Notes: generated by a model not told the origin, from the sequence alone. A DNA stretch of 64,000 bases from Pseudarthrobacter sp. NIBRBAC000502770 (GCF_006517815.1 NZ_CP041198.1:3658001-3722000); one strand, 5' to 3'; positions 9,019 through 18,206 are shown, numbered from the stretch's first letter. Numbers and translations: made by a program.

Positions 9019-9833
9019 TTGGCGGCCTGCCGTGATTCGGCCCAGGTGGCCAGGCTGCGCATCAGGTCCGCGACGTGGGCCGGGGCCTCCGCGGGTGCCA
9101 GGTGCGAGATGCCCTCCACGGTCACCGCCGTCGCAGTGCCTCCCGCTGCGGTGATACCCCCTGCCACTTCCTCGGCCATGGCGGGGGTGGCGACGCCGTC
9201 CAGGGACCCGGCGATGACCTGGGTGGGGACGGTGATGCTGCCCAGCTCCTCCCGGACGTCGAAGGCGGCCAGCGCCTCGCAGCAGAAGGCGTAGCTGAAG
9301 CGGTCGGCGTCGCGCAGGGCGTGCAGGAGCCGGCTGCTGAACTCGGGTTCCCGGTCCATGAAGCCGGGCGCGAACCAGCGCTGGGCGGACCCCTGGATCA
9401 TGACCGGCGTGCCCTGCGTGCGGACGGTTTCCGCGCGCTCCAGCCAGCCTTCGGGGGTGCCGATCTTGGCGCCGCTGTTCTGTACGGAGAGGCTCTTCAG
9501 CCGTTCACCGTGCTTGATGCCCAGCTGGAGGCCCACCGCGCCGCCCAGGGAAACCCCGGCATAGTGGAAGTTTTCGCCGGGGGCGATGGAGTCCACCAGG
9601 TCCACCACGGCGTCAGCGAGCGCGGCGACGTCGAATCCTTCGCTGGCAGCCGGCGAAACCCCGTGGCCGGGGAGGTCCCAGGCCACCACGTCGTAATCAC
9701 CGCCGAGCAGGGACGCCACCCTGTTCCACAGGATCGTGGAGGTGCCCAGGGACGGCCCTGCCACGATCAGGGGGTGGTCGCCCAGGGGACGTTGGGGGGA
9801 CAGCAGCGCTGCCTTCAAGGCCGGCTTAGCCAC
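9015..9833 (-). CDS. pcaD: 3-oxoadipate enol-lactonase
   Basis: Alpha/beta hydrolase that opens the enol-lactone to beta-ketoadipate. The nucleophile elbow GVSLGG holds the Ser, the acid is in GSLDG and the His in GISHLAP. Two starts compete: the ATG at 9843-9845 has no ribosome site, while the GTG at 9831-9833 has GGAG six bases upstream, so I chose the GTG (272 residues). Either way it overlaps the end of pcaB by 8 to 20 bases. Confidence 0.88.
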   Translation of the reverse strand: MAKPALKAALLSPQRPLGDHPLIVAGPSLGTSTILWNRVASLLGGDYDVVAWDLPGHGVSPAASEGFDVAALADAVVDLVDSIAPGENFHYAGVSLGGAVGLQLGIKHGERLKSLSVQNSGAKIGTPEGWLERAETVRTQGTPVMIQGSAQRWFAPGFMDREPEFSSRLLHALRDADRFSYAFCCEALAAFDVREELGSITVPTQVIAGSLDGVATPAMAEEVAGGITAAGGTATAVTVEGISHLAPAEAPAHVADLMRSLATWAESRQAAK

Positions 9834-11304
9834 GGGAAGCTCCATTCGCGTCGGTGGTGGTGGAATCAAATTCGGGGTAGGCGGCAAGGATGCGGCGGGT
9901 AATCTCCGCCGATTGGCCCAGGTAGCTGGCGGGGTCCAGGAGTTCCTCCAGCCGGGCGTCAGGGACGACGGCGGCGGGAACGGCTTCGCGGAACAGCTTG
10001 CGGTAGGCGGCGGCCTGCTCCGAAGGAGGTGCTTCAAGGGTCCGGTCCACCACGTGCTGCAGCTGCTGCTTGCCGGTGCGCCCGTCCTGCTCCGCCAGCA
10101 GCGGAGCCACGGCGGCGGTGACGCCTTCGGCCAGCAGCAGCGGGCCGGACAGGTCGAGGTTGCGGCGCATGCCGTCCGGGAACACCCGGAGCCCTTCGGC
10201 GAGTTCCCGCAGATGGCCTGCGGCGCCGAGGGCCAGGGCCAGCAGCTGGCGGAGGGCCGGCCATTCGGTATGCCAGGCGCCGTCCGGGCGTTCGTCGTTG
10301 AAGTTGGCGGCGGCCACGTGCAGCTGGGCGGCCAGCTGTGGTGCCTGCAGCGCGGCGCTCCGGACCAGGACGGACAGCACCGGGTTCTGCTTCTGCGGCA
10401 TGGCCGAGGACACGCCCCGCCCGGCCGCCCGCGGCTCGGCGACCTCAGCCACCTCGGGCCGGCTCAGGAACAGGACGTCGGCGGCGATCTTGCCAAAGGC
10501 GTCGAGTACGGATGCCAGCGCGTGCCCCAGGGATGTGATGGCCAAACGGTTGGTGTGCCAGGGAGCCGTGGCCGGGGCCAGGCCCAGCTGGTCCGCCAGG
10601 GCGTCGGCCAGGGTGAACGGCGTGGCCTGGGAGCCATCCGTCAGCACGGTTCCGGCGGCGAGTGTTCCCGCCGCCCCGCCGAACTGGACCGGGAACTCCA
10701 GGTTTTCCAGTTGCCGCCCCGCGGCGGCCACGCCCTGGAACCACTGCGCGGCCCGCAGCCCGAAGGTGTAGGGCAGCGAATGCTGCGTCAGGCTCCTGCC
10801 CACGCACAGCGTGTCCGCATGCTGCCCAGCAAGGTGCGCCAGCGCCGTCGTGGTGCCTTTCAGGTCCGCCAGCACCGCGTGGACGGTATTGCGGGCCAGT
10901 AGCATCAGGGCCGTGTCCAGGACGTCCTGGCTGGTCAGGGAGGTGTGCACGGCCTTCGTGGCACCGACTCCGGCGGCATCGAGCGCCGCCACGTTCTTCC
11001 GGAGGTCGGCCAGCAGCGGGATCACCGGGTTGCCGCCGCCCTGGGCGCGCAGCGCTATGCCTGCAAGGTCGTAGCGCCCCGCCTCGGCAGCGGAGGCCAC
11101 GACGGCGGCCGAACCGGCGGGTGCCAGCCCGGCCCGTTCCAGCACGGCGGCCCAGCCGGCCTCGACGGCGAGGATGGCCGCCAGCACTGCCCGGTCCCCC
11201 GTCAGCGCCGCCACCAACGGCGACGCTGAGACGGGGGTGAGCAGGCCGGCGTCGCCCTCTTCCGCGAAGGCGCGCAAGTCTCCCAAAGCGGCGGCGTGGG
11301 TCAC
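9826..11304 (-). CDS. pcaB: 3-carboxy-cis,cis-muconate cycloisomerase
   Basis: Lactonises 3-carboxymuconate to 4-carboxymuconolactone. 492 residues, a fumarase/aspartase-superfamily member. The superfamily signature SSAMPQKQNPVLSVL is near the middle, with TSQDVLDTALMLLARN upstream. Long helical stretches rich in Ala and Leu are normal for the fold. It starts with GTG at 11302-11304, overlapping the pcaG stop as GTGA. At 492 residues it is longer than many bacterial PcaB proteins, with extra length at the C-terminus. Confidence 0.9.
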   Translation of the reverse strand: MTHAAALGDLRAFAEEGDAGLLTPVSASPLVAALTGDRAVLAAILAVEAGWAAVLERAGLAPAGSAAVVASAAEAGRYDLAGIALRAQGGGNPVIPLLADLRKNVAALDAAGVGATKAVHTSLTSQDVLDTALMLLARNTVHAVLADLKGTTTALAHLAGQHADTLCVGRSLTQHSLPYTFGLRAAQWFQGVAAAGRQLENLEFPVQFGGAAGTLAAGTVLTDGSQATPFTLADALADQLGLAPATAPWHTNRLAITSLGHALASVLDAFGKIAADVLFLSRPEVAEVAEPRAAGRGVSSAMPQKQNPVLSVLVRSAALQAPQLAAQLHVAAANFNDERPDGAWHTEWPALRQLLALALGAAGHLRELAEGLRVFPDGMRRNLDLSGPLLLAEGVTAAVAPLLAEQDGRTGKQQLQHVVDRTLEAPPSEQAAAYRKLFREAVPAAVVPDARLEELLDPASYLGQSAEITRRILAAYPEFDSTTTDANGASRG

Positions 11305-11855
11305 TGGAAGTCCAGGAAGACCGTCTCGCCCTCACCCTGGAGGCGGATGTCCCAGGTGAGGCCCCCATCGGGGTCGCGGCGTGCAATGAGCGTCTCGCGG
11401 CGCTCCGGCTCCAGGGAGCCCAGCAGCGGGTCGTTGGCCAGTGCCTCGGTGTCCTCCGGCAGGTAGATGCGGGTGAACAGCCGGTTGGTCAGGCCGCGGG
11501 CGAAGAGCGCCACGGAAATGAACGGGGCCGCACCCGGCTTGGTGGGGCCGGGGTTGACGGTGGTGAAGGTGAAGACGCCGGAGTTGCCCACGGCGCCGCG
11601 GCCCCAGCCGGTGAAGGTGTAGCCGTCGCGGACCAGGGAACCGGTGCGCTGGACAACCTTGCCGTCGGCGTCCGGCTGCCAGATCTCCAGGATGGCGTCC
11701 GGGATGGTGTGGCCGGCGCCGTCATAGACGGTGCCCTGCAGGCGGATGGAGCCCGGGAAGCCGGGGGGCAGGAGTTCGTTGTCCTTCTCGAACGGGAGCG
11801 CGTAGCCGTAGAACGGGCCCACGGTCTGGCCGGGGGTGGGTACCAGTTTGGTCAT
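11301..11855 (-). CDS. pcaG: Protocatechuate 3,4-dioxygenase alpha subunit
   Basis: Non-catalytic partner in the intradiol dioxygenase that opens protocatechuate to 3-carboxy-cis,cis-muconate. 184 residues: TPGQTVGPFYGYALPF at the N-terminus, DAILEIWQPDADGK, and PGAAPFISVALFARGL, where the beta subunit has its iron-binding His pair. The ATG at 11853-11855 is used because homology starts there; the longer frame to 11957 enters pcaH. Five bases separate it from the pcaH stop. Confidence 0.92.
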   Translation of the reverse strand: MTKLVPTPGQTVGPFYGYALPFEKDNELLPPGFPGSIRLQGTVYDGAGHTIPDAILEIWQPDADGKVVQRTGSLVRDGYTFTGWGRGAVGNSGVFTFTTVNPGPTKPGAAPFISVALFARGLTNRLFTRIYLPEDTEALANDPLLGSLEPERRETLIARRDPDGGLTWDIRLQGEGETVFLDFQ

Positions 11856-11860
11856 CTTTC

Positions 11861-12733
11861 CTACTCCTCGTCGCCTGCGGCGCCGAGCGCCTCGTTTTCG
11901 GTCCAGGTCCGCTTGGGACCGGTCAGGACGATGTCCCAGTTGTAGCCCAGGGCCCATTCGGGCTCGGTGATGCTGTGGTCATAGGTGGCCACCAGCCGGT
12001 CGCGGGCGTCCTGGTCCACGATGGTCTGGTAGATCGGGTCCAGCGGGAAGAGCTGGTCGCCGGGGAAGTACATCTGGGTGATGATGCGCTGGGTGAACTC
12101 GGTGCCGAACAGCGAGAAGTGGATGTGCGCCGGCCTCCACGCGTTCAGGTGGTTCTTCCACGGGTAAGCGCCGGGCTTGATGGTGGTGAACCGGTACGAG
12201 CCGTCCGGGCCGGTGATGCAGCGGCCAATGCCGGTGAAGTTGGGGTCGATGGGCGCGGGGTGCTGGTCACGCTTGTGGATGTAGCGGCCGGAGGAGTTGG
12301 CCTGCCAGATCTCCACCAGCTGTCCTGCCACCGGGCGGCCGTCGCCGTCCAGGACCTTGCCGGAGACGATGATGCGCTCGCCCAGGGGTTCGCCGTTGTG
12401 CTGGATGGTCAAATCCGATTCCAGCGCGTGCACGTCCTGGTGCCCGAAGGCCGGCGAGTAGAGCTCAATGGTTTCCGGGTCCGCGTGCTGCAGGCTCTTG
12501 GTGGGGTGGCGCAGGATGCTGCTGCGGTACGGCGGATAGTCCAGCCGGGGCTGGATCTCCGGCTGGCCGCCGTCCTTGAGCGCGCGGCGGTAGGCCTCGC
12601 CGATGGCGTTGATCTCTGCGCTGAGGTCCGCCTGCGACTCGATGGCCTTGTCCAGGGGCTGGTGGGCAGCCTTCGGTTCGGCCGGGGGCACGAGCTCTTC
12701 CGACTCCAGCTCGGCGTTGATGTCTTCCTTCAC
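11861..12733 (-). CDS. pcaH: Protocatechuate 3,4-dioxygenase beta subunit
   Basis: Catalytic ferric-iron subunit, 290 residues. All four iron ligands are in place: Tyr151 (GRYIHK), Tyr190 (GAYPW), His203 and His205 (RPAHIHFSL). Their spacing of 39, 13 and 2 equals that of the well-studied Pseudomonas enzyme. The start is the GTG at 12731-12733, with AAAGGAG upstream. It lies 58 bases downstream of the qsuB-type gene on the same strand and heads the pca part of the operon. Confidence 0.94.
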   Translation of the reverse strand: MKEDINAELESEELVPPAEPKAAHQPLDKAIESQADLSAEINAIGEAYRRALKDGGQPEIQPRLDYPPYRSSILRHPTKSLQHADPETIELYSPAFGHQDVHALESDLTIQHNGEPLGERIIVSGKVLDGDGRPVAGQLVEIWQANSSGRYIHKRDQHPAPIDPNFTGIGRCITGPDGSYRFTTIKPGAYPWKNHLNAWRPAHIHFSLFGTEFTQRIITQMYFPGDQLFPLDPIYQTIVDQDARDRLVATYDHSITEPEWALGYNWDIVLTGPKRTWTENEALGAAGDEE

Positions 12734-12791
12734 CGCTGGCTCCTTTCTGATCTGTTGGGTTTGTTGCGTCTGGGTAGTGGGTGGTGCGGGT

Positions 12792-14663
12792 TCAGGTGGT
12801 GCGGTGCAGCGAGTCGTATTGGACCGCGTGCCGGACCGGGGCGTTCGGGGCGCCGTAGCCGTCATAGCCGCCGCGGCGTTCCACCATTTCGAAGAACACG
12901 CTGCCCACGGTGGCGGTGTAGAAGTGCAGGAACTCGCCGTCGGCATCCCGGTCGAAGAGCAGGTTGAGCTCCTGCAGGGTGGCCAGGAATCCGGGTTCCA
13001 GGTCGAACCGGGCGTCCAGGTCCTCGTAGTAGTTGGCCGGGATCTGCAGGAATTCCAGGCCGCGCTCCCGGGCGGCCCGGGCGGTGGCCACCAGGTCCTC
13101 CACGGCGAAGGCGATGTGTTCCTGGTAGGTCTTGCGGGCCTCGTTTCTGGCCTGCTGGATCGGGGCGAGGTTCAGGACCAGCCGCACCGCGCCGTCGGAA
13201 GTCTGCATTACCTGCGAGCGCACCAGGCCGCTGGGACTGGGAACCTCCGCGAAGGGCTGCGGCTCCAGGGCCAGGGCGCTGGTGTAGAAGAGGACAGCTT
13301 CATCGAAGTGCTGCCACGGCTGGGCCAGGTTGACGTGGTCAATGACCGCCGTGGTCCCGGCCGACGGGTGTTCCAGCCCTTCGCCGAATTCGTGCGTCCA
13401 GGCCGCGGTGCCGTCCGGGCTGCCCTGGCAGAGGAAGATTTCGGTGGAGTCCGGGGCGGCAATGCCCTGGAACACTTCCTCGTCCGCCTGGACCTTCCGG
13501 GCCACCACGGGGGCCTTGAGCTGCTGGGCGCGGGCGGAGGCAATCACGGGTGAATCGACGTCGAATCCCAGCGCGGCGATGGCGGGCTCCGCGTGCTGCG
13601 CTGCCTGTTCGTTGATGATCACGCGTGCCTGGCCCATGGTCCACAGCTGAACGTCCTTGGTCCGGTGGCGGCCTTCGAACTGGAAACCGAGCTGGCCCAG
13701 GAGCTTCTCCAGCTGCGCGGTGTCGTCCGCCTTGACCTCGGCGAAGTTGAAGCCGGCGGGTTCGTTCACCTTGGGCAGTGTGGCCAGTTCCATGGGATAA
13801 CGACGGCGGAGCGCGGCTGGGTTGCCGGGCGTGGCTTCATTGCCGGCGAGCCATTTGGCGCTTTGCTCCTCCAGCCAGATCAGTGAACGCATCGCATCCA
13901 CGGCGGTGCGTTCCACGTCCGACTGGCGGAAGACGTCGTTGAAGACCTCGAGCGAAACCGGCCCGGTGTAGCCCGCGCGGACCACGTGGCCCATGAACTT
14001 GGCCAGCTCGAACTGTCCTTCGCCCGGGAACACCCGGTAGTGGCGGCTCCAGGACAGGACGTCCATGGACAGTTTGGGGGCATCCGCCACCTGGACGAAG
14101 AAGATCTTCTCCGCGTTGATCTGCTCGATCGGTGCGGTGTCCCAATCACGGGACAGGATGTGGAAGGAGTCGAGGCAGGTGCCCAAGTTGGGGTGGTCCA
14201 CCATCTCCACCAGGCGGTAGGCGTGCTCGTAGTCGTTGACGTACTTGCCCCACGCCAGGGCCTCGTAGGCCACCTTGACGCCGTGGTCCCCGGCCAGGTT
14301 GGCGAGCTGTGCCAGTTGTTCGGCGCGGACGGCATCGTCGTCGATGGTGGCGGTGGCAACGTTCGAGCACACCAGGATGGTGTCCATGCCCAGGCGTGCC
14401 ATGAGCTTGAACTTGGCCTCGGCGCGCCGGAGGTTGGCTTTGAGCAGGTCCGGGGTGACGCCGTCGAAGTCGCGGAAGGGCTGGTACAGGTCCAGGCCGA
14501 GCCCCAGGTCCGTTGCCATCCTGCGGACGTCCTCGGGGCTCAGGGGTGAGGTGACCAGGTCCTGCTCGAAGATCTCGATGCCGTCGAACCCGGCGATGGC
14601 GCAGGCCTGCATCTTTTCCTTCAGGGTGCCGGAGAGGCAGACCGTGGCGATTCCGGTGCGCAT
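12792..14663 (-). CDS. qsuB: 3-dehydroshikimate dehydratase fused to HPPD-like VOC domain (QsuB/QuiC1 type)
   Basis: Converts 3-dehydroshikimate to protocatechuate. 623 residues in two parts. Residues 1 to about 275 form a xylose-isomerase-like TIM barrel whose metal residues match those of QuiC1: Glu134, Asp165, Gln191 and Glu239. Residues about 300-620 form a 4-hydroxyphenylpyruvate-dioxygenase-like VOC domain retaining a 2-His-1-carboxylate set (His443 in IDHVNLAQ, His516 in YQEHIAFA, Glu592 in FFEMVERRGG). The ATG overlaps the upstream dehydrogenase stop by one base. The job of the VOC half is uncertain in this family. Confidence 0.92.
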   Translation of the reverse strand: MRTGIATVCLSGTLKEKMQACAIAGFDGIEIFEQDLVTSPLSPEDVRRMATDLGLGLDLYQPFRDFDGVTPDLLKANLRRAEAKFKLMARLGMDTILVCSNVATATIDDDAVRAEQLAQLANLAGDHGVKVAYEALAWGKYVNDYEHAYRLVEMVDHPNLGTCLDSFHILSRDWDTAPIEQINAEKIFFVQVADAPKLSMDVLSWSRHYRVFPGEGQFELAKFMGHVVRAGYTGPVSLEVFNDVFRQSDVERTAVDAMRSLIWLEEQSAKWLAGNEATPGNPAALRRRYPMELATLPKVNEPAGFNFAEVKADDTAQLEKLLGQLGFQFEGRHRTKDVQLWTMGQARVIINEQAAQHAEPAIAALGFDVDSPVIASARAQQLKAPVVARKVQADEEVFQGIAAPDSTEIFLCQGSPDGTAAWTHEFGEGLEHPSAGTTAVIDHVNLAQPWQHFDEAVLFYTSALALEPQPFAEVPSPSGLVRSQVMQTSDGAVRLVLNLAPIQQARNEARKTYQEHIAFAVEDLVATARAARERGLEFLQIPANYYEDLDARFDLEPGFLATLQELNLLFDRDADGEFLHFYTATVGSVFFEMVERRGGYDGYGAPNAPVRHAVQYDSLHRTT

Positions 14664-15544
14664 CAGGCGGCCACCTCCTCGGCGGCTACAAGGTCCAGGA
14701 AGTGGGAGCGCATGCGCTCCGGGTCAGCGTCCAGCCCGGTGAAGATCCGGAACGCGTCGGCGGCCTGGCCCACCGCCATGCGGCCACCGTCCAGGACCTC
14801 GCAGCCCTTGGCGCGGGCGCCGCGGACCAGTTCCGTGTCGATGGGGCGGTAGACAATGTCGGCCACCCAGTGCCGGGGCTCGAGCAGGTCCAGGTCCAGC
14901 GGGACGCCGGGGTGGGCTGCCATGCCAACGGGTGTGCAGTGCACCAGGCCGTCGGCCAGCGGCATCAGCTGCGGCAGCTCCGTCGTCGTGCGTGCCGCCA
15001 CGGTGCTGTCCGGGAAGAAACCTGCCAGTTCGGCGGCGCGCGCTGCGGCGCGCTGCGGATCCATGTCCACCAGGTCCAGGGTCTTGACGCCTGCGCTGAG
15101 CAGGGCGTAGGCGACGGCGGAGCCGGCACCTCCTGCGCCGAGCTGCACCACGCGGTCCAGCCGCGCGCCGGGCAGGCCGGAGGCCAGGGCGGCGGCGAAG
15201 CCGGAAAAGTCCGTGTTGTGGCCGATGAAGCGGCCGTCCCGGATGACCACGGTGTTCACGGCGCCGAGCCGGCGGGCGTCCGGGCTGACCTCGTCCAGGT
15301 GCTGGAGGACCAGCTGCTTGCAGGGGTGGGTGATGTTCAGTCCGTTGAAACCCAGGGTGCGGGCACTCTGCAGGATGGCTCCCACCGCTTCCCCGGTCAA
15401 CCCCAGTTCGAGCAGGTCGATGGGCCGGTACAGGTAGCGCAGGCCCTGCACGTCACCTTCCCGTTCGTGCATGGGTGGCGTGAGCGATGGCGTGACGCCG
15501 TCACCAACCAGTCCCACCAGGTAGGACTCAGTTCGAATGCTCAT
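14663..15544 (-). CDS. qsuD: Quinate/shikimate dehydrogenase (AroE family, catabolic)
   Basis: 293 residues with the shikimate dehydrogenase fold. Substrate-site motifs are SLTPPMHE (family form SxSPxxHN), GLNITHPCKQ and the catalytic-region HNTDFSGF. The nucleotide motif is QLGAGGAGSAVAYAL. Asp in LVDMDPQRA after strand 2 suits NAD+ rather than NADP+ (inference). GGAG lies eight bases before the ATG at 15542-15544. It is the first gene of the operon feeding qsuB and the pca genes, so a degradative quinate/shikimate role fits better than aromatic biosynthesis. Confidence 0.88.
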   Translation of the reverse strand: MSIRTESYLVGLVGDGVTPSLTPPMHEREGDVQGLRYLYRPIDLLELGLTGEAVGAILQSARTLGFNGLNITHPCKQLVLQHLDEVSPDARRLGAVNTVVIRDGRFIGHNTDFSGFAAALASGLPGARLDRVVQLGAGGAGSAVAYALLSAGVKTLDLVDMDPQRAAARAAELAGFFPDSTVAARTTTELPQLMPLADGLVHCTPVGMAAHPGVPLDLDLLEPRHWVADIVYRPIDTELVRGARAKGCEVLDGGRMAVGQAADAFRIFTGLDADPERMRSHFLDLVAAEEVAA

Positions 15545-15646
15545 GCGTGCAGCTCCTTTGGTACGGCACCGGGCAGGCGCGGACCTCGGGCCGCGCTGCG
15601 GGGTGATAGGGATTACAGTACAACAGATGTTCACTTATCGCACTTA

Positions 15647-15663
15647 TGTTCTTTATACGAACA
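15647..15663. promoter_or_regulatory. Inverted repeat upstream of the quinate/pca operon (candidate IclR operator)
   Basis: TGTTC and GAACA arms around seven bases, with a further TGTTC half-site at 15628-15632. It lies between the IclR gene and the qsuD start, in the operon's promoter region. IclR-family operators are often such short inverted repeats. Which of the two IclR proteins binds is unknown. Confidence 0.5.
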
Positions 15664-15698
15664 AATGGGGGCGAAACGTTGTTGGGGCGCTGGGCCCG

Positions 15699-16556
15699 CT
15701 ATCGCTGCGGCAGCCGGGCCGCAAGCTCGGCGGCGGCCTCCTGCAGCAGGGGAACATGGGCGATCAGGTCCTCAAGGTCCAGCCGGAAGACGGGAACAGC
15801 CGTTGCCAGTGACGCGAAGGCGTGGCCTTGGCTGTTGAGCAGCGGGACGGCAACCGCCCGCATGCCGGCCTCATTCTCTTCATCCATGACGGCGTAGCCC
15901 TGTCGGCGGACCTGGGCAATCTCGGCCCTGAACGCCTCCCGGTCCGTGATGGACTTCCCGGTCAGCGGCTCAAGCGGCAACTCCGCGAGGAGCTTTTCGC
16001 GCTCCCCGTCCTCGGCGAATGCCACCAGGGCCTTCCCGACGGCGGTGGTGGACAAAGATCCCAGGTGGCCGGGGTCGCTGGTCACCCGGAAGATCTGCGG
16101 GCCGTCCACTTTGCTGACGGTGAGGTGGTGGAGGCCGTCCCGGACGCTGAGGATGGTTGCTTCGCCGGTTTCGGCAGTTACCCTGCGCAATACCGGCATG
16201 GCCGTGCCGGCGAAACCGTGGTGGTTTGAAACACGCTGGCCCAGCTGGAAGATCCGGAGGCCGAGGTGGTAGCGGCGGCCATCCGGCTCGTAGTCCACGA
16301 ATCCGTCGCGCGCCAGTGATCCGAGCAGCCGGTAGGTAGTGCTGAACGGCAGTTCCGCCCGGCGGGATATGTCGGCGGCACTTGCACCACGGGGCTCCTC
16401 CCCCAGCAGCACCAGCAGTCCCAGGGCTTTGCCCACCATGTCCGTCCGGTCCGCCGCCTTCTTTGTCCCCACCTTCTTCCCACCCTCGGGCTCTTCGGCC
16501 AGCGCGGCAGGGTCCGGCTGAACGTCGTCGTTCATTGTGGCTTGGTTCACACTCAT
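15699..16556 (-). CDS. IclR-family transcriptional regulator
   Basis: About 285 residues. The N-terminal winged HTH reads VGKALGLLVLLGEEPRGASA, then ADISRRAELPFSTTYRLLG. The IclR effector domain includes LSTTAVGKALVAFAEDGER and EENEAGMRAVAVPLL. The ATG at 16554-16556 is my choice, though others at 16535 and upstream TTG codons are possible because no strong ribosome site is visible. It is divergent from the transporter and upstream of the quinate/pca operon, so control of uptake and catabolism is likely (inference). Confidence 0.82.
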   Translation of the reverse strand: MSVNQATMNDDVQPDPAALAEEPEGGKKVGTKKAADRTDMVGKALGLLVLLGEEPRGASAADISRRAELPFSTTYRLLGSLARDGFVDYEPDGRRYHLGLRIFQLGQRVSNHHGFAGTAMPVLRRVTAETGEATILSVRDGLHHLTVSKVDGPQIFRVTSDPGHLGSLSTTAVGKALVAFAEDGEREKLLAELPLEPLTGKSITDREAFRAEIAQVRRQGYAVMDEENEAGMRAVAVPLLNSQGHAFASLATAVPVFRLDLEDLIAHVPLLQEAAAELAARLPQR

Positions 16557-16607
16557 GCTTCGATATTGCCACAATGTGAGAGCTATTTCTAGATGGTGAT
16601 TATTTTC

Positions 16608-16637
16608 TTGACAGGTGACCATCCTCACAGTCATAGT
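16608..16637 (+). promoter_or_regulatory. Candidate sigma-70 promoter for the MHS transporter
   Basis: A perfect -35 hexamer TTGACA at 16608-16613 is followed 17-18 bases later by TCATAG/CATAGT as a weak -10. It lies in the 230-base gap between the divergent IclR gene and transporter, 150 bases before the transporter ATG. Confidence 0.45.
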
Positions 16638-16786
16638 TTCTGTATCGCACAAGTAGCTCCCACCATGTGGCTACCCCTGCCGGGTCTTTCCACCGGACTC
16701 CAGCCGCATCGCCGCCCGCACCAAGGCAACGGCGGCTGCGACCCCCAGATCCATCCGCGACAATGTCGTCACACCAAAGGAACACC

Positions 16787-18106
16787 ATGAGCCAGACACT
16801 TCCGTCCGCCGGGGCGGGTGCCCTCACCTCCGGCGGGACGCCCAAGAAGGCAGCCCTCGCCAGCTTCCTCGGCAGCGCCGTCGAGTATTACGACTTCTTC
16901 ATCTTCGGCTCCGCAGCCGCACTGATCTTCCCCAAGGTCTTCTTCCCCGACGCCGACACCAATGCGGCCATCATGTCCTTTGCGACGTTCGGCTTCGCCT
17001 ACGTGGCCCGGCCGGTGGGCGCCATCATCCTGGGCCACTTCGGCGACCGCGTGGGCCGCCGCAAGGTGCTGATGTTTACGCTGTTGCTGATGGGTGCCTC
17101 CACCTTCGTGATCGGCTGCCTGCCGGACTTCAAGACCGTCGGCTGGTGGGCTCCCGTCCTGCTGGTGCTCGCCCGCCTCTGCCAGGGCCTCTCGGCCGCA
17201 GGCGAGCAAGCCGGCGCCTCCTCCATGACCCTCGAGCACGCGCCGGACAACCGCCGTTCCTTCTTCACCTCCTGGACCCTCACCGGCACCCAGGGCGGCC
17301 AGATCCTCGCAGCCCTGGTGTTCATCCCCGTCCTGGCCCTGCCGGATGAGATCAAGTTCGGCATCGGCTGGCGCATCCCGTTCTGGCTCAGCGCCGTGGT
17401 GGTGGTGGTGGCGTTCCTGATCCGCCGCACCCTGCACGAACCGCCCGCCTTCGAAGAAGCACGCAGGACCGCCCAGATCGCCAAGTTGCCCGTCGCCGAC
17501 CTGCTCAAAGGCCACTGGCGCGACGTCCTCCGCGTCATCTGCTGCGCGTTCATCGCCGCCGTCTCCACCGTGTTCGGCACCCTGGCCATCAGCTACGCCA
17601 AGACCGTGGCCGGCGTGGACGGCACCACCACCCTGTGGCTCGTCGTGGGTGCAAACCTGGTGGCCCTGGGCACGCAGCCGCTCTTCGGGATGCTGGCGGA
17701 CAAGATCGGCCGCAAGCCCGTCTTCATCTACGGCGCCGTGGCCAGCGCGATCCTCACCCCGGTGTTCCTGCTCAGCCTGGAGTCCGGCAGCATCCCCCTG
17801 ATGTTCCTGGCCGCCATTGGCTACTTCTCCGGAGGCTACGCGGCAGCCAACGCCGTCTGGCCCTCCTTCTACGCCGAGATGTTCAGCACCAAGGTCCGCT
17901 TCTCCGGCCTGGCCATCGGCACGCAGCTCGGCTTCCTGATGGCAGGGTTCGCCCCGGCAATCGTTGCGGCCATGGGTGGCATCAAGCCCGGCGGCTGGGT
18001 GCAGATCAGCATCTTCACCGCCATCATCTGCGCCGTTGCAGCAGTGTCCGCCCTGACGGCCCGGGAGTCCTTCCGGACGCCCACCAGGCTGCTCGGCCTG
18101 AAGTAG
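16787..18106 (+). CDS. MHS-family MFS transporter (shikimate/aromatic-acid:H+ symporter type)
   Basis: Inner-membrane symporter of 439 residues with about 12 membrane helices. The N-terminus shows SAVEYYDFFIFGSAAALIF, typical of the metabolite:H+ symporter group (ShiA, KgtP, ProP). The MFS loop motif is GHFGDRVGRRKVL, repeated as LADKIGRKPVF in the second half. The ATG at 16787 has AAAGGA six bases upstream. Position beside the quinate/shikimate operon suggests uptake of quinate, shikimate or dehydroshikimate, but the substrate cannot be read from the sequence. Confidence 0.85.
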   Translation: MSQTLPSAGAGALTSGGTPKKAALASFLGSAVEYYDFFIFGSAAALIFPKVFFPDADTNAAIMSFATFGFAYVARPVGAIILGHFGDRVGRRKVLMFTLLLMGASTFVIGCLPDFKTVGWWAPVLLVLARLCQGLSAAGEQAGASSMTLEHAPDNRRSFFTSWTLTGTQGGQILAALVFIPVLALPDEIKFGIGWRIPFWLSAVVVVVAFLIRRTLHEPPAFEEARRTAQIAKLPVADLLKGHWRDVLRVICCAFIAAVSTVFGTLAISYAKTVAGVDGTTTLWLVVGANLVALGTQPLFGMLADKIGRKPVFIYGAVASAILTPVFLLSLESGSIPLMFLAAIGYFSGGYAAANAVWPSFYAEMFSTKVRFSGLAIGTQLGFLMAGFAPAIVAAMGGIKPGGWVQISIFTAIICAVAAVSALTARESFRTPTRLLGLK

Positions 18107-18144
18107 GCCGTCCGCCGCTTACAGACTGGCCCGGTTTCCAGGCC

Positions 18145-18180
18145 GGAGAGCCCGCCATTCCCCCAAATGGCGGGCTCTCC
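18145..18180. terminator. Terminator hairpin between convergent transporter and DNA ligase
   Basis: A perfect 15-bp stem (GGAGAGCCCGCCATT with its complement) around the six-base loop CCCCCA. It sits 38 bases after the transporter stop and 26 bases before the ligase stop. T-runs are weak, so it may act through stem strength or Rho. Confidence 0.75.
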
Positions 18181-18206
18181 CCCATTAAAACTGGGCCGGC
18201 CTGGGG

